This document shows positions 6,516-10,054 of a stretch of DNA of 10,054 nucleotides, in pieces. The translations under genes were made by a program, and so were the position numbers. The DNA comes from Rhodoplanes sp049284695 (GTDB lineage Bacteria > Pseudomonadota > Alphaproteobacteria > Rhizobiales > Xanthobacteraceae): NCBI GenBank assembly GCA_049284695.1, contig JBAPYK010000033.1:1-10054 (forward strand), read 5' to 3'. Below the pieces are notes generated by a model. The model did no database searches. It was not told the DNA's origin and was given only the letters and a program-made list of their open reading frames with translations. The stretch's first letter is position 1, and every line of letters begins with the position of its first letter.

Positions 6516-6722
6516 ATGAATGCAGGCGATCAAATCGATAGACTTTCGTGCGTTCTGGGGCGTGCGGTCATCGCCGCATGGAGCGACCTTCCCCAGAATG
6601 TGCAACATGACCTGTTCGAACGGGCGGTCATGGCCGGCCATGAGAAGGAGCGCGACGAAAACCTTCGCGAAGAGCTTGCCCAGTTTCTCCACGATCACCA
6701 TAAGCGCACCGCCGGGACATAA
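6516..6722 (+). CDS. Small hypothetical protein, 68 residues
   Basis: The ATG at 6516 follows one of the best ribosome sites in the window. The protein is soluble and charged, with no signal peptide or membrane segment. Its first half (about 4-22) and especially its second half (LFERAVMAGHEKERDENLRE at 33-52, then LAQFLHDHHKRT at 54-65) look amphipathic and helical, so it may be a helical hairpin. The tail is rich in His and Lys/Arg. Similar short proteins are, from memory, annotated as hypothetical in Rhizobiales genomes; I know no function. It stands alone, 190 bp after the DUF924 gene and 309 bp before the glycosyltransferase, with its own probable transcription unit. Real gene likely because of the ribosome site and protein-like composition. 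Confidence 0.75.
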   Translation: MNAGDQIDRLSCVLGRAVIAAWSDLPQNVQHDLFERAVMAGHEKERDENLREELAQFLHDHHKRTAGT

Positions 6723-6888
6723 GCCACGCCCGCTGATCTGACCGCCTCGCTGTCCGTTCATGGATCTCGCGGTGGGTGCCTTGGCGCCTATCGCTATTCG
6801 GCGCCCGGTTGATACGTTCGCCATTCGCAGCAATCGACCTTTCCTCGACCGAAAATCTCCTTTATGGTTGCCGCGATTAGCGGCGAGA

Positions 6889-6931
6889 GCATTTTCCGGC
6901 GAAGTGGAAACCGGTTCGCCGCAGAAAATGC
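6889..6931. repeat. Rhizobiales-type intergenic palindromic repeat, copy 1
   Basis: GCATTTTC (6889-6896) pairs with GAAAATGC (6924-6931), and inside it GGCGAA (6898-6903) pairs with TTCGCC (6915-6920), around an 11-base loop GTGGAAACCGG. One unpaired base on the left and three on the right separate the two stems. The motif AGCGTTTTCC.GCGAAGTGG.ACCGGTTCGC is, to my memory, a dispersed intergenic repeat in Bradyrhizobium and relatives, and this copy fits it closely. That identification is recall, not a search. Confidence 0.7.
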
Positions 6932-6949
6932 GACCACCAAAGGAGAACC

Positions 6950-6987
6950 GGAGCGAATTCCGGTTCCACCGGAACTGAATTCGCTCC
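6950..6987. repeat. Second palindromic repeat, adjacent to the first
   Basis: GGAGCGAATTC (6950-6960) pairs perfectly with GAATTCGCTCC (6977-6987). Inside, GTTCC (6963-6967) pairs with GGAAC (6971-6975) around a 3-base loop, leaving two bases unpaired on the left and one on the right. A competing fold pairs GAACCGG (6945-6951) with CCGGTTC (6960-6966). The sequence differs from the copy at 6889-6931 and appears to be another repeat class, 18 bases downstream. Confidence 0.65.
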
Positions 6988-7031
6988 AGTCGATCCAATT
7001 CAGTCAGCACCCGACGGCGGTCACGCCTTTC

Positions 7032-8189
7032 ATGCCGAAGCTCCTCTACGTGGTGACTGAAGATTGGTTTTTCGTTTCGCATTTCTTGCCGATGGCGCGC
7101 GCGGCGAAAGCGGCCGGGTTCGAGGTCGTGGTCGCGACGCGTATCCGCCAACATGGCGACGCTATTGCCCGCGAAGGGCTGCGCGTCCTGCCGTTGCAGG
7201 CGGAGCGCGCAAGCCTCGATCCGCTGAAACTGGTCCACGCGTTTCTCCTTCTCGTCCGGATCATGCGGACGGAGCGGCCGGACGTCGTTCATTGCATTGC
7301 GCTGAAGTCGATCGTGCTCGGCGGGCTCGCGGCGCGCCTCGTGGGAACCAAGGCGATCGTGCTCGCGCCCACGGGATTGGGTGAGTTATGGATCGGAGAC
7401 GGTGTGCGTTACCGCTTGCTGCGGATGCTCGTCCGCGCGCTGATGCGCGGCTTCCTGCAAGCCCCGCAGGTGCACTACCTGTTCGAGAACCGCGAAGACC
7501 CATGCGAATTCGGGCTCGATCCAAATGGTCCTTTGGTGACCATCCTCGGCGGGGCAGGGGTCGACCCGGATAGATTCTCCGTTGCGCCGGAGCCGCCGGC
7601 GCCCCCGGTCAAGATCGCCGTCATTGCGCGCATGATCGCCCCGAAGGGCATCGCGGAAGCGGTGGAAGCGACGCGGCTTGCCCGCGCCGCGGGCGCGCCC
7701 GTCGAACTCCATCTGTTCGGCGACCCCGACTCCTCGAACTGGCGGTCGATCCCGCAGGAGGTGCTGGCGAAGTGGTCGGCGGAGCCCGGCATTTCGTGGC
7801 ACGGGCGCACGGATGATGTCGCGAAGATTTGGCGCGAGCATCACATTGCGATGCTGCTGAGCCATCGCGAAGGTCTGCCGCGGACGCTGCTGGAAGCCGC
7901 CGCATGCGGACGGCCGATTGTCGCGACCGACGTCACCGGCTGCCGTGAAGTGGTGCGCGATGGCGTCGAAGGCTTGCTCACGCCGCTGCGCGATCCTGCC
8001 GCCGCGGCGCGCGCGATCGCGCGGCTGGCGCACGATCCTGGGCTGCGGCGGCGATTGGGCTTGAACGGGCGGGCGCGGGTCGAGGAGCGGTTCACCGAAG
8101 CGGCGGTGATGCGCGCCGTCGGTGCGGTCTATACCTCCTACGGGGGCGGCGCACCTACGGAAGGGCGGGCGCCACGTCCGTATGGCTGA
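7032..8189 (+). CDS. Glycosyltransferase family 4 (group 1) protein
   Basis: From the ATG at 7032 this is a 385-residue GT-B fold retaining glycosyltransferase. The N-terminal acceptor half starts MPKLLYVVTEDWFFVSHFLP at 1-20, a typical beginning for this subgroup of envelope or exopolysaccharide transferases, followed by ERPDVVHCIALK at 81-92. The donor half begins near 193 (VKIAVIARMIAPKGI) and includes the E-x7-E nucleotide-sugar motif at 280-288 (EGLPRTLLE) and TGCREVVRDGVEGLL at 302-316. No membrane helix or signal peptide is evident. An upstream ATG at 6864 would add 56 residues translated from palindromic repeats, so it is rejected; the ribosome site at 7032 is weak. The sugar and acceptor are unknown and no other polysaccharide gene is in view. 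The last 12 or so residues overlap the 3' end of the convergent vapC gene. Confidence 0.9.
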   Translation: MPKLLYVVTEDWFFVSHFLPMARAAKAAGFEVVVATRIRQHGDAIAREGLRVLPLQAERASLDPLKLVHAFLLLVRIMRTERPDVVHCIALKSIVLGGLAARLVGTKAIVLAPTGLGELWIGDGVRYRLLRMLVRALMRGFLQAPQVHYLFENREDPCEFGLDPNGPLVTILGGAGVDPDRFSVAPEPPAPPVKIAVIARMIAPKGIAEAVEATRLARAAGAPVELHLFGDPDSSNWRSIPQEVLAKWSAEPGISWHGRTDDVAKIWREHHIAMLLSHREGLPRTLLEAAACGRPIVATDVTGCREVVRDGVEGLLTPLRDPAAAARAIARLAHDPGLRRRLGLNGRARVEERFTEAAVMRAVGAVYTSYGGGAPTEGRAPRPYG

Positions 8190-8550
8190 AGTCGTCACCC
8201 TTGAACAGGAGCGGTTCGCCTGAGGCTCTCGCCAACGCGTAGGCGAAGCAATCTCCGAAGTTCAGTTTGGCGGGATGGCCGCTGCCCTTGCCGAAATCAC
8301 GGAATGCCTCCCGCGCGATGCGCGCCTGCGTTTCGGTAACGGGTTCGATGATAATCGCGGCCTCGTTCAGAAGCTCATCGAATCGCCTGCTCGCGATCGG
8401 GTCGCGGCTGCCGTCGATGACGATCGCCGCTTCGACGAAATTGGCTGCCGACAGCCGGCGCTTATCTGCACGCTCGATCGCGACAGCGTATGCCTCGGCC
8501 CCGGGCTCGTCGCGGAGGATGGCGATGATGGCCGAGGTGTCGAGGATCAT
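8155..8550 (-). CDS. vapC: VapC-type PIN-domain ribonuclease toxin
   Basis: This 131-residue protein has the size and residues of a VapC toxin, an Mg2+-dependent RNase that inhibits translation when freed from its antitoxin. The acidic PIN-domain residues are visible: D4 in MILDTSAI, E40 in NFVEA, D100 in NFGDCFAYALA, and D119 or D120 in FKGDDFSHTD. All appear intact, so the toxin is probably active. Its ATG overlaps the vapB stop (TGA) in a 4-base ATGA at 8547-8550, the usual co-translation arrangement. Its 3' end runs 35 bp into the convergent glycosyltransferase gene. The RNA target is unknown. Confidence 0.95.
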   Translation of the reverse strand: MILDTSAIIAILRDEPGAEAYAVAIERADKRRLSAANFVEAAIVIDGSRDPIASRRFDELLNEAAIIIEPVTETQARIAREAFRDFGKGSGHPAKLNFGDCFAYALARASGEPLLFKGDDFSHTDVAPALP

Positions 8551-8801
8551 CGCGGCAATCCACGTTCGTCGTAAAGAAGATCGCCGTGATCAGCGGACCG
8601 GTAGGGCTCCTGGAGGCGGCCTGCGCAGTCTTTGCCGATCGCTAAAAGCCGGTCGGAGAGACTGCCGCCCTGACCGCGGCGGACGCGGTCGAGACGCTCG
8701 CGCACGGCCGTCGTCACGGCTGTCGTAAGACTCTCGCCGGTCAGCCTCGCCAGCTCCTCAGCTAGCTGATGGGCCTCTTTGTTTTTGATGTTTAAACTCA
8801 T
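8547..8801 (-). CDS. vapB: VapB-type antitoxin (Rv0623/PSK family)
   Basis: This 84-residue protein begins MSLNIKNKEAHQLAEELARL, the recognised start of the VapB family named after Rv0623 (PSK_trans_fac). The N-terminal 40 residues form the DNA-binding dimerisation part. The C-terminal stretch DHGDLLYDERGLPR (71-84) is the toxin-neutralising tail typical of this family. It should bind VapC and, with it, repress its own promoter. The ATG at 8799-8801 is chosen because it gives the family N-terminus. Longer open frame upstream (to 9278) is not used: it runs antisense to the DUF1015 gene. No strong purine-rich ribosome site precedes the ATG; the operator repeats occupy that place. Confidence 0.95.
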   Translation of the reverse strand: MSLNIKNKEAHQLAEELARLTGESLTTAVTTAVRERLDRVRRGQGGSLSDRLLAIGKDCAGRLQEPYRSADHGDLLYDERGLPR

Positions 8802-8803
8802 TT

Positions 8804-8837
8804 CTACCGTTCTACCATAGCTAGCTACCATCCTACC
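8804..8837 (-). promoter_or_regulatory. Probable vapBC operator: four GGTAG repeats
   Basis: On the + strand CTACC occurs at 8804, 8812, 8825 and 8833 (GGTAG on the transcribed strand). The spacing is 8, 13 and 8 bases, so two pairs of units lie exactly 21 bases apart, two helical turns. A 10-bp palindrome TAGCTAGCTA (8818-8827) sits between the pairs. The block covers the -10, the predicted start and the space just before the vapB ATG, the expected place for VapB/VapBC autorepression. Confidence 0.65.
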
Positions 8838-8857
8838 GAAATGGAATTGCGTGTCAA
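8830..8857 (-). promoter_or_regulatory. vapBC promoter
   Basis: Read on the - strand, a perfect TTGACA (8852-8857) is followed after 16 bases by TAGGAT (8830-8835), 4 of 6 to the -10 consensus. The start would be near 8823, giving a leader of about 22 bases. The -10 overlaps the outermost GGTAG repeat, so operator occupancy would block polymerase. Confidence 0.6.
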
Positions 8858-8871
8858 TGGATCCGCGTTTA

Positions 8872-8903
8872 GGCGCGCCTGGTGCACCGTGCCAAGGCGC
8901 GCC
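8872..8903. terminator. GC-rich hairpin after the DUF1015 gene
   Basis: GGCGCGCCT (8872-8880) pairs with AGGCGCGCC (8895-8903), and GG (8881-8882) with CC (8892-8893), with one bulged A and a 9-base loop. It starts 38 bases past the DUF1015 stop on the - strand, where a terminator is expected, but no T-run follows, so it could simply be a structural or palindromic repeat. Confidence 0.35.
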
Positions 8904-8941
8904 GGATGTTGGCGATCCAATTCGTCTTCCCGTGTAGTTGC

Positions 8942-10054
8942 TCAGTCCAACACGTGGCTGACCATGCCATCGGCGAGCTTGGGCTCGAACCAGGTGGATT
9001 TGGGCGGCATGATTTCTCCTGCATCGGCGACCGCCATGAGGTCGGTCATCCGCGTCGGATAGAGCGCGAAGGCGACCGCCATCTCGCCTGAGGCGACGCG
9101 GCGCTCCAGCTCGGACAGGCCGCGCGCGCCGCCGACGAAGTCGATACGCTTGTCGTTGCGCGGATCGGTGATCCCGAGCAGCGGCTCGATCGCATTGCGC
9201 GTGAGCAGCGTGATCGGCAGCCGCCCGATCGGGTCGTTTTTCGGCACAAGGTCCGGCCGCAGCGTGAGGCGGTACCACCGCCCGGCGAGAAACATGCCGA
9301 ATTCGTTGGAGGCGGCAGGGCGCACCGGCTCGCCTGCCGCCTGCAGCGCAAAGCGCTCGGTGAGGGCTGCGACGAACTCACCGAGGCTGCGGCCATTCAG
9401 ATCGCGGATCACACGATTGTAGTCGAGAATGGTCATCCCACGATGCGGAAACAGCACCGCAAGGAAATAGCTGTAGGAACCTGCAGGATCATCGCCGCGG
9501 GCATGGGCGACGCGGGCGGCGGCGGCCGAGCGGTGATGGCCGTCGGCGATATAGAGCGCGGGCAACACGTCGACGAGGCGCGTGAACTGGCCGATGGCCT
9601 CGTTGTCATCGACCACCCAGAGCTGGTGGCGCACCCCGTCGTCCGCGGTCACGTCCAATTCGGGTGCCGCCGCGGCCACGCTCGCGAGCATGGAGTCGAG
9701 CGTCGGCGCGGTGGGATAGGCGAGCATCACCGGGCCGGTCTGGGCATTGACCGCCTCGATCTGGCGGACGCGATCGTCCTCTTTGACCGGCGTGGTCAGT
9801 TCGTGTCGGCGGATGCGGTTGGTTTTATAATCGGCGATCGAGGCGACCGCAGCGAGGCCGGTATGGGCGCGGTCGCGCGAGGTCAGCCGGTAAACATAGT
9901 AGCAAGGCTCGGCATCGCGGATGAGGACGCCGCCGGCGATCATGCGCTTTAGGTTTTTCGCCGCCTTGGCGTAGACGGCGGGGTCGTGCGGATCGACGTT
10001 TTCGGCAAGGTCGATCTCGGCCTTGGAAACATGGAGGAAGCTCCAGGGCTTGCC
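8942..10054 (-). CDS. DUF1015 family protein, 5'-truncated by the window edge
   Basis: The frame is open to the right edge and visible for 370 residues; the start is outside. The open frame upstream of the internal Met at 9943 carries family sequence (visible residues 1-37, including SFLHVSKAEIDL and DPAVYAKAAKNL), so the gene does not start there. Other DUF1015 marks are EPCYYVYRL (49-57), the basic RRHELTTPVKEDDRVR (82-97), and the ADGHHRSAA motif (170-178). The family is cytoplasmic, of roughly 400-420 residues, with no settled function that I can state. It is often seen near serine-biosynthesis genes in other genomes, but no such gene is in view. The His-His-Arg motif resembles the ParB/sulfiredoxin-type loop, which is only a suggestion. 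It reads away from the edge towards vapB and ends 85 bp before the vapBC promoter. Confidence 0.9.
   Translation of the reverse strand, partial: GKPWSFLHVSKAEIDLAENVDPHDPAVYAKAAKNLKRMIAGGVLIRDAEPCYYVYRLTSRDRAHTGLAAVASIADYKTNRIRRHELTTPVKEDDRVRQIEAVNAQTGPVMLAYPTAPTLDSMLASVAAAAPELDVTADDGVRHQLWVVDDNEAIGQFTRLVDVLPALYIADGHHRSAAAARVAHARGDDPAGSYSYFLAVLFPHRGMTILDYNRVIRDLNGRSLGEFVAALTERFALQAAGEPVRPAASNEFGMFLAGRWYRLTLRPDLVPKNDPIGRLPITLLTRNAIEPLLGITDPRNDKRIDFVGGARGLSELERRVASGEMAVAFALYPTRMTDLMAVADAGEIMPPKSTWFEPKLADGMVSHVLD

Larger units (their letters stand above)
6723..7031. other. Spacer before the glycosyltransferase, rich in inverted repeats
   Basis: This 309-bp stretch has no supported gene. It carries a 5-bp hairpin (GCCGC 6870-6874 with GCGGC 6880-6884), then the two larger palindromes listed separately, then a 7-bp inverted repeat of CTGAATT (6975-6981) with AATTCAG (6997-7003). 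The glycosyltransferase frame stays open through much of it, from an ATG at 6864, but the translated part is just the repeats. Confidence 0.6.

Noticed and set aside
6864..7031. 56-residue N-terminal extension of the glycosyltransferase
   Set aside because: It would be translated from the palindromic repeats, and family members begin with the sequence encoded at 7032.
9443..9952. A 169-codon open frame on the + strand
   Set aside because: It is antisense to the DUF1015 gene and shows no recognisable domain.

Overview
This window comes from a GC-rich genome, and the gene set and two short intergenic palindromic repeats (6889-6987) point to an alphaproteobacterium of the Hyphomicrobiales/Rhizobiales, in the broad neighbourhood of Bradyrhizobium, Rhodoplanes or Pseudolabrys. 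The order-level call is an inference from protein resemblance and the repeat type. It is chromosomal in character: no phage, transposase, tRNA, rRNA or CRISPR array was seen.

Left end (1-1536): the tail of a small cysteine-containing protein on the + strand converges on a LysR-type regulator on the - strand. A 348-bp divergent spacer separates the regulator from the next gene. It holds a plausible lysR promoter, an AT-rich dyad, an FNR/FixK-like site and two GC-rich hairpins.

Central + strand block (1537-6325): four tightly packed genes that look like one operon. They encode a secreted penicillin-binding-protein-type D-alanyl-D-alanine carboxypeptidase, a CobW/COG0523 GTPase (ATGA overlap), a FATP-like acyl-CoA synthetase (36-bp gap) and a DUF924 protein (GTGA overlap). 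The products act on cell-wall trimming, metal handling and lipid activation. No single pathway joins them obviously, so shared regulation or envelope homeostasis is only a hypothesis.

Right of the block (6326-8189): a 68-residue hypothetical protein with a strong Shine-Dalgarno, then a 309-bp spacer carrying two adjacent palindromic repeats, then a GT4-type glycosyltransferase. Its start is best placed at 7032, after the repeats.

Right end, - strand (8155-10054): a complete VapBC toxin-antitoxin module whose toxin gene overlaps the 3' end of the glycosyltransferase gene convergently. Its promoter region has a strong -35 and four regularly spaced GGTAG repeats, which look like the autoregulatory operator. 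Beyond a GC-rich hairpin lies a DUF1015 protein that runs off the right edge. No wholly new system was found. The most distinctive signals are the vapBC operator architecture, the paired palindromic repeats and the altered signature motifs of the acyl-CoA synthetase.
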